Assembly: GCA_963700955.1 (NCBI GenBank)
Contig: CAVOZH010000004.1
Span: 784,668 to 848,667, forward strand
Length of the DNA: 64,000 bases
Direction of reading: 5' to 3'
DNA from: Nocardioides_C sp963700955
GTDB lineage: Bacteria; Actinomycetota; Actinomycetes; Propionibacteriales; Nocardioidaceae
Both the position numbers and the translations under genes were made by a program. Shown one piece after another: positions 26,811-34,860 of this stretch; position 1 is the stretch's first letter, and each line of letters begins with the position of its first letter. The notes under the pieces were generated by a model that searched no databases, had not been told where the DNA came from, and saw nothing but the letters and a program-made list of their open reading frames with translations.

Positions 26811-26912
26811 ATGACAACACCCACGCACAGACCGCCGTATGCCCCATCCGCAGACCGCATTCCCCGACGTGGTCCCGACCCCAAGCACCACCCTCAGCAA
26901 GGAGGCTTCGCC

Positions 26913-27476
26913 ATGAGTGACCTTGTACTTTTCGTCTCGGTGTCGGTCGACGGATTCTCGGCCGGACCATCCGACGACCTGACGCGGCTACACAGCTGGA
27001 TGAATGACGAAACCGGCGTAGACAACGGGGCAGAGGACGAGTTCACCCGCGACTTCACCACGGCCGGGGCCATCATCTTCGGCCGGCGCACCTACGACGC
27101 CGGGCAAGAGCCATGGGCCGACGAGGACGTGTTCCATGCCCCCGTATTCGTAGCGACCCACGAACCGCTGGCCCCGGTCACCAAGAACGGCACGACCTTC
27201 ACCTTCGTCAACGGCCCCGCCCCCGACATCCTCAACCAGGCCCGCTCCGCAGCCAACGGCCGCAACATCGTGATCATGGGCAGCGCCGACGTGGCCCAGC
27301 AGTTCCTGCGCGCCAACCTTGTCGACATCATCACCCTGCACCAGGTCCCGGTGCTCCTCGGGGCAGGCACACGCTTGTTCGCGGACCTGGATGCCCCGGT
27401 CAACCTGACCCCCGAGCCGACCGTCACCAGTCGAGGAGTACAGCTTCAACGGTTCCGGGTCAACCGACACCGATAG
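26913..27476 (+). CDS. Dihydrofolate reductase family (RibD C-terminal-like) protein
   Basis: Started at the ATG at 26913 after AAGGAGG, the 187-residue protein has LVLFVSVSVDGFSAGPSDD, GAIIFGRRTYD, NIVIMGSADVAQQFLRANLVDIITLHQVPVLLGAGTRLF, the usual pattern of small NADPH-dependent reductases of the RibD-C group. The substrate is unknown. A second, broken member occurs at 53.5 kb. Confidence 0.87.
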   Translation: MSDLVLFVSVSVDGFSAGPSDDLTRLHSWMNDETGVDNGAEDEFTRDFTTAGAIIFGRRTYDAGQEPWADEDVFHAPVFVATHEPLAPVTKNGTTFTFVNGPAPDILNQARSAANGRNIVIMGSADVAQQFLRANLVDIITLHQVPVLLGAGTRLFADLDAPVNLTPEPTVTSRGVQLQRFRVNRHR

Positions 27477-27499
27477 CTTTCCGAGGCAGGGTTTCGTCG

Positions 27500-29869
27500 T
27501 TAGGCGGGTGCGAGGTCGCACAGGGACGCGCGCAGCGGCGAGCTGCCGCTGATCGGGTCACTGGGGGTCTGCCGAAGCACCAGGTTCAGGTTGACGCCGC
27601 CCATCTCGAAGGGGTCCGATGGTGGCAGGTCGAGAGCGTCGCATCCCTGCCACCAGCCATGCTGGGCGCACACCACGCCCGGGTCGAGGCCGGGGTTGAG
27701 CTTGGCTCGCGCGCGCACTGCGCCGTTGGGCGTGTCGATGCGCACCCAGTCGCCGGCGCTGATCCCGCGGGCAGCCGCAGTGTCGGGATGCACCTCGACC
27801 TGCGGGTCGGGTGCGGCACGTCTCAGCTCGGCGATCTGGCGGTGCTGGGATTCGCAGTAGCGCAGAGACTTCGCGCAGGTGAGGACCAGCGGGTACTCCG
27901 CGGCCAGGTCGGGTCGGGACCGAGGACTCAGCGGAGGTTCGGCGAACGTGGGTAAGGCCGGCTGGCCGTGCTCTGCCAGGTTCTGGGAGTACAGCTCGAC
28001 CAGTCCGGTCGGTGTCCGGAGCCCGCGGCCTTCGTGCTTGCGGTACGCGGTTGGCAGGTCCAGGGTGATGCCCCGGGGCTGCGCGCGCAGCGCTTCGAGG
28101 GTGATGCCGCTGGGGGCGAGCTGGTAGCGCCAGGCGGCATCGAGGTCCCCGTTCCAGAAGTGCTCGCCCAGGCCGAGGCGGTCGGCGAGGGCGAAGACGA
28201 TCTGCAGGTCCGAGCGCGCCTCGCCGCGTGGCGCGACGACCGGTCGACGGAGCTGGACGTGCGACTGCGCCTGCTGGCTGACCTCGAAACCGATCCGCAG
28301 CGCCTCGGTCTCGAAGGGGCTCGCCACAGGCAGCACGATGTCGGCCAGGTCAGCGGTTGGGTTGGGGAAGATGTCGGCGTGCACGAAGAAGTCCAGCGAG
28401 GCGAGTGCGTCCCGGCCGCGTGCGCTGTCCCCGTGTGCCATGACCAGGTTGGCGCCGAAGTTGACCAGGGCGCGTGCGCGGTAGGGCCGGTGCTCGAGGG
28501 CCGCGGCGTAGAAGTCCTCGCCGGTGACGAACTCGAACCGTGCCGGACCCAGCGGGCGGTCGTCCACGCCGATGGCCCGGGTCCGCTGTTCGTTGCTGAG
28601 CAGCTCCATGCCGTCGATGGGGTTCGTCGGCACCGGCGTGAACAGCACGTTGCCACCGGGGGCGTCGAGGCAGCCGGTCAGCGCGTAGAGGACGTTGATG
28701 CCTCGGATCATCTGCGTCGTGTTGGCGTGCTGCTCCAGCCCGCTCCAGCTGTAGAACGCAACGGGGCGCGAGGTCCACAACGTGCGGGCGGTGTCCACAA
28801 TGGCGTCGGCGGGAACACCGGTGACCGCCTCGGTCGCCTCCGGCGTCATCGCCGCGCAGTGCAGGCGCAGGTGCTCCAGCACCGGACGGCAGCGGACCGG
28901 ACCGTCGGCCGTGGCAACCTGGACGGTCCCCGACAACGCGAGCCGCGACTCCTCTATGCCGTATGTCCGTGCGGCCGGGTCGTAGATGAGGGGCTTGGAG
29001 TCCGACTGGTCCCACACCACGTACCCCGCCCCACCGGCAGGTTCAGTCATCTCGTCTGCGCGGAGCAGGTGCCCGGTGTCGGTCCGCACGAGGAGCGGGG
29101 CGTTGGTCCAGCGGCGCACGAAGGCCTCGTCGTACCAGCCCCGTTCGAGCATCACGTGGGTCAGCCCCAGCGCCAACGCCGCATCCGTACCGGGCCGGAC
29201 CTGCAGCCAGTGCTCGGCCTTGCTGGCCAGCCCGGTGCGGCGGGGGTCGACCACGAGGAGCCGGGCGCCCCGGTTCACCGCGTCGACGGTCGCGGTGGCG
29301 TGCACCAGGCGGGACACCGACGGGTTGTAGCCCCAGTAGAGGATGCAACCGGCGCTCTCAAGGTCCGGCATGAACGCCCCCGGGACCGGGGCGCCGAAGG
29401 TGTACGTCGACGCCAGGTACCGACCCCAGCCACACAGTTCCATCGCGCAGGTGAAGTTCGGGCTGCCGAACGCCCGACGCAGCCGCGTGATCCAGTCCAC
29501 CGAGTCACTCAGCGCCGAGGTGGACGGAGAGGCCGACCCGAACACGACGGCCTCCGGGCCGCTCTCGTCTGCGATCTGCCCAAGCCTGGAGGCGATGGTG
29601 TCCAGCGCCTCGTCCCAGCTGATCTGCTCCCACCCCGGGTCGGGCGCTCCCTTGGGATGGGTTCGGCGTAGCGGATGGAGCAACCGGTCGGGATGCTCGA
29701 GGACGCGGGGTGCCGCCTTGCCCTTCACGCAGACCGCACGACCTGTCGGATGAGCCGGATCAGGTCCGATCGCGGTGAGCCGACCGTCGACGACGGTGGC
29801 CGTCGCACCGCAGCGCGACACGCACATCGGACAGAACGTAGCCAGCTGGTCAGCACGAGCGGCGGACAT
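27500..29869 (-). CDS. Molybdopterin-dependent oxidoreductase (DMSO reductase superfamily)
   Basis: The start is the ATG at 29869 with GGGGAGG upstream, giving 789 residues. CPMCVSRCG with a later GRAVCVKGK binds a 4Fe-4S cluster; CAMELCGWGR supplies a likely cysteine ligand to the metal; WGYNPS, VDPRRT and PGTDAALALGLTHVML are molybdopterin guanine dinucleotide-binding motifs; the C-terminal barrel has PDTAAARGISAGDWVRIDTPNG. It lacks a Tat signal, so it should be cytoplasmic. No iron-sulfur or membrane partner gene is adjacent. The substrate is unknown. Confidence 0.9.
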   Translation of the reverse strand: MSAARADQLATFCPMCVSRCGATATVVDGRLTAIGPDPAHPTGRAVCVKGKAAPRVLEHPDRLLHPLRRTHPKGAPDPGWEQISWDEALDTIASRLGQIADESGPEAVVFGSASPSTSALSDSVDWITRLRRAFGSPNFTCAMELCGWGRYLASTYTFGAPVPGAFMPDLESAGCILYWGYNPSVSRLVHATATVDAVNRGARLLVVDPRRTGLASKAEHWLQVRPGTDAALALGLTHVMLERGWYDEAFVRRWTNAPLLVRTDTGHLLRADEMTEPAGGAGYVVWDQSDSKPLIYDPAARTYGIEESRLALSGTVQVATADGPVRCRPVLEHLRLHCAAMTPEATEAVTGVPADAIVDTARTLWTSRPVAFYSWSGLEQHANTTQMIRGINVLYALTGCLDAPGGNVLFTPVPTNPIDGMELLSNEQRTRAIGVDDRPLGPARFEFVTGEDFYAAALEHRPYRARALVNFGANLVMAHGDSARGRDALASLDFFVHADIFPNPTADLADIVLPVASPFETEALRIGFEVSQQAQSHVQLRRPVVAPRGEARSDLQIVFALADRLGLGEHFWNGDLDAAWRYQLAPSGITLEALRAQPRGITLDLPTAYRKHEGRGLRTPTGLVELYSQNLAEHGQPALPTFAEPPLSPRSRPDLAAEYPLVLTCAKSLRYCESQHRQIAELRRAAPDPQVEVHPDTAAARGISAGDWVRIDTPNGAVRARAKLNPGLDPGVVCAQHGWWQGCDALDLPPSDPFEMGGVNLNLVLRQTPSDPISGSSPLRASLCDLAPA

Positions 29870-30165
29870 GGCGCCTCCCCACGAAAACGGGCTCGAACCC
29901 GGCTTCAGCAGTGTAGGTCCCGGCGACGGCGCCGTCCCGCCCAAGGACGAAGGCATCGCGCCCCTCCTTCCCCGCGAGCAAGCAGGGTCGCGCCACATGC
30001 GGGCGTCGTACCGCCGCAGCAGCGGCAGCGTCACTCCGCCGCACTTGACTCAGTCCTCCGACCGAGTGCCACGCACCTCGGGGCGGGAATCGGTGCCCGC
30101 ATCAAGACGCGTCCTGCTCCCCTCGCCTCCCCCACACAATGCGCAACTCTGCCCTTCCTCAACAG
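29870..30165. other. Intergenic stretch
   Basis: No gene or repeat is recognised here; it holds the promoter region of the molybdopterin oxidoreductase on the minus strand. Confidence 0.5.
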
Positions 30166-30205
30166 GCCCCTGACTCGCGTTTCCACAGGTCAGGGGCGGT
30201 TTTTT
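30166..30205 (+). terminator. Rho-independent terminator
   Basis: A 9-bp perfect stem (GCCCCTGAC/GTCAGGGGC) with a 14-base loop is followed by GG and six Ts. It would stop plus-strand transcription at this junction. Confidence 0.75.
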
Positions 30206-30220
30206 CGGTCGGGCTGACAG
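30166..30220. repeat. Left copy of a 55-bp terminator plus tRNA-Pro 3' end repeat (candidate attachment site)
   Basis: This 55-bp segment is 48/55 identical, without gaps, to 63937-63991. It contains a hairpin (GCCCCTGAC/GTCAGGGGC) and CGGTCGGGCTGACAG, the complement of the last bases of the tRNA gene at the right edge. After 30220 the tRNA similarity stops abruptly. One stem pair differs by a compensatory change (C-G here, T-A in the right copy). Confidence 0.65.
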
Positions 30221-30233
30221 TGTGCTGGTTCAG

Positions 30234-30271
30234 GACATCGGAATGGGGTGTCTCGCGACATCGGAATAGGG
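30234..30271. repeat. Two direct copies of GACATCGGAATRGGG
   Basis: The 15-base motif occurs at 30234-30248 and 30257-30271, nine bases apart. Repeated motifs of this type occur at transposon ends, for example IS21-like elements, but no transposase gene is present. Confidence 0.5.
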
Positions 30272-30399
30272 CTGCGCGTACGGACGTCGAACGAGCGTGT
30301 GATCCCCGGAGCAGTCGCCGTCCCGTCCAAACCAGCGTCAGTTGGCGTTCGCTCGTCACAAATGTCCCACATCAGCCGCGGACAGGTAGAACGGGAACG

Positions 30400-30420
30400 G
30401 CTACGAAGGTGCTTCGTAGC
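30400..30420. promoter_or_regulatory. Perfect 9-bp hairpin upstream of the gene at 30515
   Basis: GCTACGAAG and CTTCGTAGC flank a 3-base loop, 94 bases before the next start codon. It may be an operator or a leader hairpin. Confidence 0.4.
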
Positions 30421-30514
30421 GCCCACTCGGAATCATCCTGGTCGGGTGATGCTCCACTGCGTCAGACCCGTAACAGTGGCCTCATCAGGCAGCCGCTGAA
30501 GGAAAGAGTCCACG

Positions 30515-31249
30515 ATGACGACAAGTCACGCCCCGCATGAACCTGCTGTGCTGCACGACAGCGAGGGCGCCGTGTTCGGGCGCGTTGATGGCATGCACCA
30601 GGCACGCTACATCGAGATTTTCCTCGCAGGGCGCGAAGCGAAGACTGGGGATCTGGTTGCCGCCTGTTACAACCCCATGTTCACCAAACCGGGGATCCTC
30701 GCGTCAAGAGATGTCGCCCCGCAAGCCCTCGTCGAGGGTATCGACTTCGACAAGCTGAAGGCGGATTACGGCCTGCTCGGTGCATCGTTGAACGGACCCA
30801 AGATCTGGACGCCCGATTGGGCCGAAGTCCAGATTGGCAAGGAGAGGGACTTCAACGGCATCAAGGCCCCCTGGGTCGCCCAGCTCGACATGAAGAAGGC
30901 CGGTGCCGTCGCAGACGTGACGCCGTACGAGCCCATGACCATCGCGCGGGAGAGCCGACTGGGCTGGAACAAGGGCACCACGGTCATGATTCTCGACGAT
31001 GCCGAGGGCAACGCCTGGATCATGAAGGGATTCCAGTTGGGCCTCGAACCGAGGTTCACCTACGAAGATTTCCTTGCCAACGGGGCAAGCTACTTCAAGA
31101 ACCTGCCGGCCGGCTGGAAGTTCCGGGTCGCGACGCTGGAGCAGGAGTTGATCGAGACGCCGGAGGGCGGTGTCGCCACGATCATGAGTGACGAGTTCTT
31201 CAACGTCTACGACAAGACCGGGCCAGGCCAGATGAACTACAGGCCGTAG
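30515..31249 (+). CDS. Uncharacterised protein
   Basis: The 244-residue protein starts at an ATG with GAAGGAAAGAG upstream. It has no signal peptide or membrane helix; it is rich in aromatic residues, with FGRVDGMHQARYIEIFLAG, ACYNPMFTKPG, LGWNKGTTVMILDDAEGNAWIMKGFQLG and a C-terminal VATIMSDEFFNVYDKTG. I do not recognise the family. Its codon use is slightly less GC-biased than its neighbours, which fits recent acquisition. It is the first gene inside the left repeat boundary. Confidence 0.7.
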   Translation: MTTSHAPHEPAVLHDSEGAVFGRVDGMHQARYIEIFLAGREAKTGDLVAACYNPMFTKPGILASRDVAPQALVEGIDFDKLKADYGLLGASLNGPKIWTPDWAEVQIGKERDFNGIKAPWVAQLDMKKAGAVADVTPYEPMTIARESRLGWNKGTTVMILDDAEGNAWIMKGFQLGLEPRFTYEDFLANGASYFKNLPAGWKFRVATLEQELIETPEGGVATIMSDEFFNVYDKTGPGQMNYRP

Positions 31250-31327
31250 CCATCCGTAAACGGATCGGCCGCCAATCAGGCTGGTGCCCCATCACGCCTC
31301 GACCGTCACGACCCACCACGGTGGCAA

Positions 31328-31680
31328 TCACACTCGTGGATTGTCACGGAGCACCGCATCGATACCGTGCAGCCCTAGCGCGACCTGCGCCTTGCCCTTG
31401 CGAGAGATCGCCTTCTGCACCGCGGGGTCGTGCGCGAGCGGCGCCACCGTCTCGATGTACGCGTCAGTGTTCGACAACTCAGCGCTGGCCCACACCGACA
31501 CCACACCGAGGGGCGCCAGCACGCAGGCCAGCGTGATCAAGGTGGCCGACGATACTGCCCACCAGGGCGACTTCCGGCCGGGTTTCTTCTTGCGTGGTGG
31601 TGGCTCGGCGGTTTCCAGCTGCGTCTCGAGCTCGGCTACACGCGCACGAAGGCGCTCGACCTCGGCACGCTGCGCTGTCG
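31328..31680 (-). pseudogene. Truncated coiled-coil membrane protein gene
   Basis: A minus-strand frame without a usable start reads AQRAEVERLRARVAELETQ (coiled coil), a basic stretch PPPRKKKPGRKSPWWAV and a transmembrane helix (LITLACVLAPLGVVSVWA). NTDAYIETVAPLAHDPAVQ follows, and the frame ends within about 30 residues. This is the N-terminus of a family of actinobacterial membrane proteins that are usually several hundred residues long, so both ends appear lost. The divergent MBL gene begins where its start should be. Confidence 0.5.
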
Positions 31681-31773
31681 TCGGGCCGAGCCGGCAGGAA
31701 GGCTTCTGCCCAGCCGCTGGCCGGTGCGGTCGTCGATGCTGACGTACACGAGCAGCCCGACCGGAGGCGCGTG

Positions 31774-32911
31774 ATGCCCGATCCGATGCGGCAGGAACTG
31801 CCCACGTTGGCCCACCTCGGAGGAACCCGGGCCCTCGCCACCACGCCGATCGTGGGCGACCCGGCGCGCACCCGTCCTGACCTCTACATACCTGGCACCG
31901 AGGATCTCGGTGTGGGCGAGATCCGCGTCAGCGTCCTCGGTAGCGGCGATCCCTTCATCAGGCGGAGCCAGGCCTCAGGATCGCTGCTGATCGAGGTCGG
32001 CAACGCCGCGAAGGACTTCTTCTTCTTCGATCTCGGCTCCGGCGCGCTGGCCAACTTCTCATCACTCCTGCTGCCGCTGGAGTCCACCACCAAGGTGTTC
32101 CTCTCCCACCTGCACGCGGACCACATCGGAGACATCCCCGGGCTGTTGGGAGGCCCACCGAAGGTCGGCCGGGTCGACCCGGTGGAGATCTGGGGCGGCG
32201 GGTGCGACGACCGGGAGATGGGGCTGGCTTCCTTCGTCAGATACATGTCCAAGGCGATGGCCTGGGACCGGGCCTCCGTGCGGGGGGGCCGGCCGATGAC
32301 CGGCGCTTCGAGGCGATCGGACACGAGATCCCCTACGTCGTCCGGCCGAGATCTACGAGCGCAGTGGGGTCAGAGTCTCGAGCTTCCCGGCCATCCATGG
32401 CCTCAACGGCGCCGTCGGCTACAAGCTCGTGTACGGCGGCCTCACCGTGGTCTTCTCCGGGGACACCCGGCCGTCCCGGACCGTGGCCGACGCCGCAGCC
32501 GGAGCGGACCTGCTCATCCACGAGTGCTTCCAGTCTCCGGCCGTCGCGACCAAGGCTTTGGGTCTGCCGCTGGAGACCGCAGTCCACGTGACGAAGGCGG
32601 CCCACACCATCCCCGGCCAGATGGGAAGAATCCTCGACATGACCAAGCCGCGGATGGCCGCATTGTGGCACCTGGACGTCAGTCCCGGCGTCGAGGGCGT
32701 CTTCGAGGAAGTCGGTGAGCACTACGGCGGCGCCGTGGCGGTCTGCCAGGACCTGACCGTCTTCAACGTCACGGCCGAGGCGGTGCACGTTCGGCAGGCG
32801 CAGGTGAACGACGCGCCACCGCCCGTCCACGGCCCGTCCACCACGAAGCCGGTGATCGAACCGGCGGCCGCGCCACCGGACTGGTGGGCCGACACCTTGC
32901 TCGACATCTGA
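31774..32911 (+). pseudogene. MBL-fold metallo-hydrolase gene with two frameshifts
   Basis: The gene starts at the ATG at 31774 with GGAGG upstream. Frame 1 encodes VSVLGSGDPFIRRSQASGS and the metal site SHLHADHIGDIPGLLGG. A first shift of -1 falls at the seven-G run at 32282-32288, after which RRFEAIGHEIPYVV is read. A second -1 shift near 32342 restores EIYERSGVRVSSFPAIHG, VVFSGDTRPS and HECF to the stop at 32911. The protein would resemble RNase Z/arylsulfatase-like MBL hydrolases of the GntH type. Both shifts fit single-base losses in G/C runs, so they may be sequencing errors. Confidence 0.7.
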
Positions 32912-32936
32912 ACCCAGGGCCTGGGTGTCTGAACCG

Positions 32937-33260
32937 TCAGTTCGCCGGTACGGAGTCACGCGCGGGCGGCTGTCGGGTGAACCGAACGCTGTCGAACCCC
33001 AAAGCTGTGCCCAACGTTCCGCCAGCGCTGATTCCGGCGGCGACCAGAGTGGAGGCACGGGAGCTCATCCGGTCGACAAGCCCTCCACAGGCCAGGGAGA
33101 CGAACGGCGGCAACCCGAAGAAGGCACCTGCCGCGAGACCGAGGCGGGCATCGTCGACCCTCAGGTCATCCCGGATGAGAACGGCCTGCGCGCCGACCAG
33201 GAATACCGGCAGCGTGCCCAGGGTTGCGAGCCCGCCGGCCGCGCCGGCGCTTCGCAGCAT
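32937..33260 (-). pseudogene. N-terminal fragment of an MFS transporter
   Basis: The frame from the ATG at 33260 encodes a helix (GLATLGTLPVFLVGAQAVLI), RDDLRVDDARLGLAAGAFFGLPPFVSL and GGLVDRMSSRASTL, the first two or three MFS segments with motif A-like LVDR. It stops after 107 residues, about a quarter of normal length. It follows the HMG-CoA lyase-like gene on the same strand and may be the lost transporter of that operon. Confidence 0.5.
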
Positions 33261-33343
33261 GTCCTGGGTGGCTGCAGTGTTCGGCCCAGCCGTCGACCGG
33301 TACCCATCCCGGCTGCTGCGTGCCCTCGACCCTGCTGCCGCAG

Positions 33344-34243
33344 TCAGCCCGGAAAGCTGCCGGCTCGCAGCAAGGCCCCTGGTAGTGGTCGTCCCAACCT
33401 CTGTTCCAGCCACGCAGCTGTCGCCGTGATCGAGGCCAGGTCGAGGCCATTGGTGACACCCATCCGGTCGAAGAGGTAGACCAGGTCCTCGGTGGCGACG
33501 TTGCCGGTCGCATTGGGCGCGAACGGACACCCGCCAGCGCCTCCGATGCTCGCGTCGAGGGTGCGGACGCCGGCCTCGACCGCGGCGACCGCGTTGGCGA
33601 CACCGGTGTGTCGGGTGTCGTGCAGGTGCAGACGCAGCGGCAGGTCCGGACCCGCGACCTCGCGGGCCATCGCGAGACGGGCGGTCACGTCGGTCGGCAC
33701 GGCCACGCCGATGGTGTCGGCCAGGGCCAGCTCGTCGGGGCCGGTGTCGACCACGCGCTGCACCACCTCCCGCAGGCGCTCGACCGGCACCTCCCCTTCG
33801 AAGGGGCAGCCGAACGACGCACCGATTGTGATGGTCGAGAAGACTCCGGCCGCCCGTGCCTCCCGAACGAGTGCGGCCGCGGTGTCGCAGGCTTCGGCTG
33901 TGCTCATCCCCTGGTTGCGTTGACAGAACGTGTCGGTGGCGACGACGACCACGTCGATCTCGTCCACGTCCGCCTTGAGCGCGCGTTCCAGGCCGCGGCG
34001 GTTCATCACCAGCCCGGCGTACCTCACGCCTTCGGTGCGGGGCAGTGCGGCCATCACGTCGTCGGCGTCGGCCATCTGCGGCACCCGGGAGGGGTTGACG
34101 AAGCTGGTCACCTCGACGCGTCGGGCCCCGGCGCGGACTGCTCGCTCGACGAGCTCGACCTTGTCCTCGGTGGAGAGGATGGTCTTCTCGTTCTGCAGGC
34201 CGTCGCGGGGAGAGACCTCGAGGATCTCGACCTCGGTGTTCAC
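33344..34243 (-). CDS. Hydroxymethylglutaryl-CoA lyase family protein
   Basis: The 299-residue TIM-barrel protein has EVSPRDGLQNEK, EVTSFVNPSRVPQMAD, ASFGCPFEGEVP, LHLHDTRHTGVANAVAAVEAGV and ASIGGAGGCPFAPNATGN, all signatures of HMG-CoA lyases, with metal-binding HLHD. It cleaves a 3-hydroxy-3-methyl acyl-CoA (HMG-CoA or an analogue). It starts at an ATG overlapping the amidase stop (ATGA). In this operon it would act on the CoA thioester made by the CoA transferase; the true substrate is unknown. Confidence 0.9.
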   Translation of the reverse strand: MNTEVEILEVSPRDGLQNEKTILSTEDKVELVERAVRAGARRVEVTSFVNPSRVPQMADADDVMAALPRTEGVRYAGLVMNRRGLERALKADVDEIDVVVVATDTFCQRNQGMSTAEACDTAAALVREARAAGVFSTITIGASFGCPFEGEVPVERLREVVQRVVDTGPDELALADTIGVAVPTDVTARLAMAREVAGPDLPLRLHLHDTRHTGVANAVAAVEAGVRTLDASIGGAGGCPFAPNATGNVATEDLVYLFDRMGVTNGLDLASITATAAWLEQRLGRPLPGALLRAGSFPG

Positions 34244-34860
34244 CGCTCCTCCTCCAGGTAGGCCACCGCCGTCTTCTCGTCGACCACCTCGGCGTACTTC
34301 GCCTGGAGGTCGAACAGGTTCGCATCATGCGTCTCCGGCGTCCGGTCACCGACCGCGTCTCGCACCACGAGCGGGATGAACCCGTGCTGTACCGCGTCGA
34401 CGCCGGTGGCGCGGATGCAGCCGCTGGTACTGACACCTACGATCACCACCGTGTCGACGCCCTGCGCCACCAGCGTGGAGGCCAGCGAGGTGCCGAAGAA
34501 CGCGCTGGCGTACTGCTTGGTGATCACCAGCTCGCCCTCGACCGGCTGCACCTCCGGCATCAGCTCGCTCAACGGCCCACCGCCGAACAGGTGCTTGAGT
34601 GCGCCGACCTTGCGGACGAAGACGCCGCCGTCGCTGCCGTCCTTCGCGAACTCCACCCGGGTGTGGATCACCGGCACACCGGCGCCCCGGGCCGCCGCGA
34701 GGACCCGGGCCGCCGCGGTGAGGCAGTCCCGCGACGGCAGGCACAGCGGGCTCTCGGACTCGAAGTAGACGCGCATCAGATCGACGGCCAGGACCGCAGG
34801 CCGCCGGCCCGGCCGCAGCTCTCCGGCGAAGCCCTCGTCGAAGGTCGGCACACCGGTCAC
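34240..34860 (-). CDS. Isochorismatase-like cysteine hydrolase, similar to N-carbamoylsarcosine amidase
   Basis: The start is the GTG at 34860, which overlaps the hyuB stop (GTGA). The 206-residue protein has RPAVLAVDLMRVYF (catalytic Asp), ITKQYASAFFGTSLASTL (catalytic Lys) and VIVGVSTSGCIRATGVDA, with the nucleophile Cys in TSGC. The pattern and the end (HDANLFDLQAKYAEVV) resemble N-carbamoylsarcosine amidase, which releases CO2 and ammonia from N-carbamoyl amino acids made by an ATP-dependent hydantoinase. HyuAB encoded just upstream could supply such a substrate. The specific substrate is inference. Confidence 0.85.
   Translation of the reverse strand: MTGVPTFDEGFAGELRPGRRPAVLAVDLMRVYFESESPLCLPSRDCLTAAARVLAAARGAGVPVIHTRVEFAKDGSDGGVFVRKVGALKHLFGGGPLSELMPEVQPVEGELVITKQYASAFFGTSLASTLVAQGVDTVVIVGVSTSGCIRATGVDAVQHGFIPLVVRDAVGDRTPETHDANLFDLQAKYAEVVDEKTAVAYLEEER

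Noticed and set aside
30190..30426. A small minus-strand reading frame in the left boundary region
   Set aside because: It overlaps repeats and a hairpin and shows no protein-like pattern.
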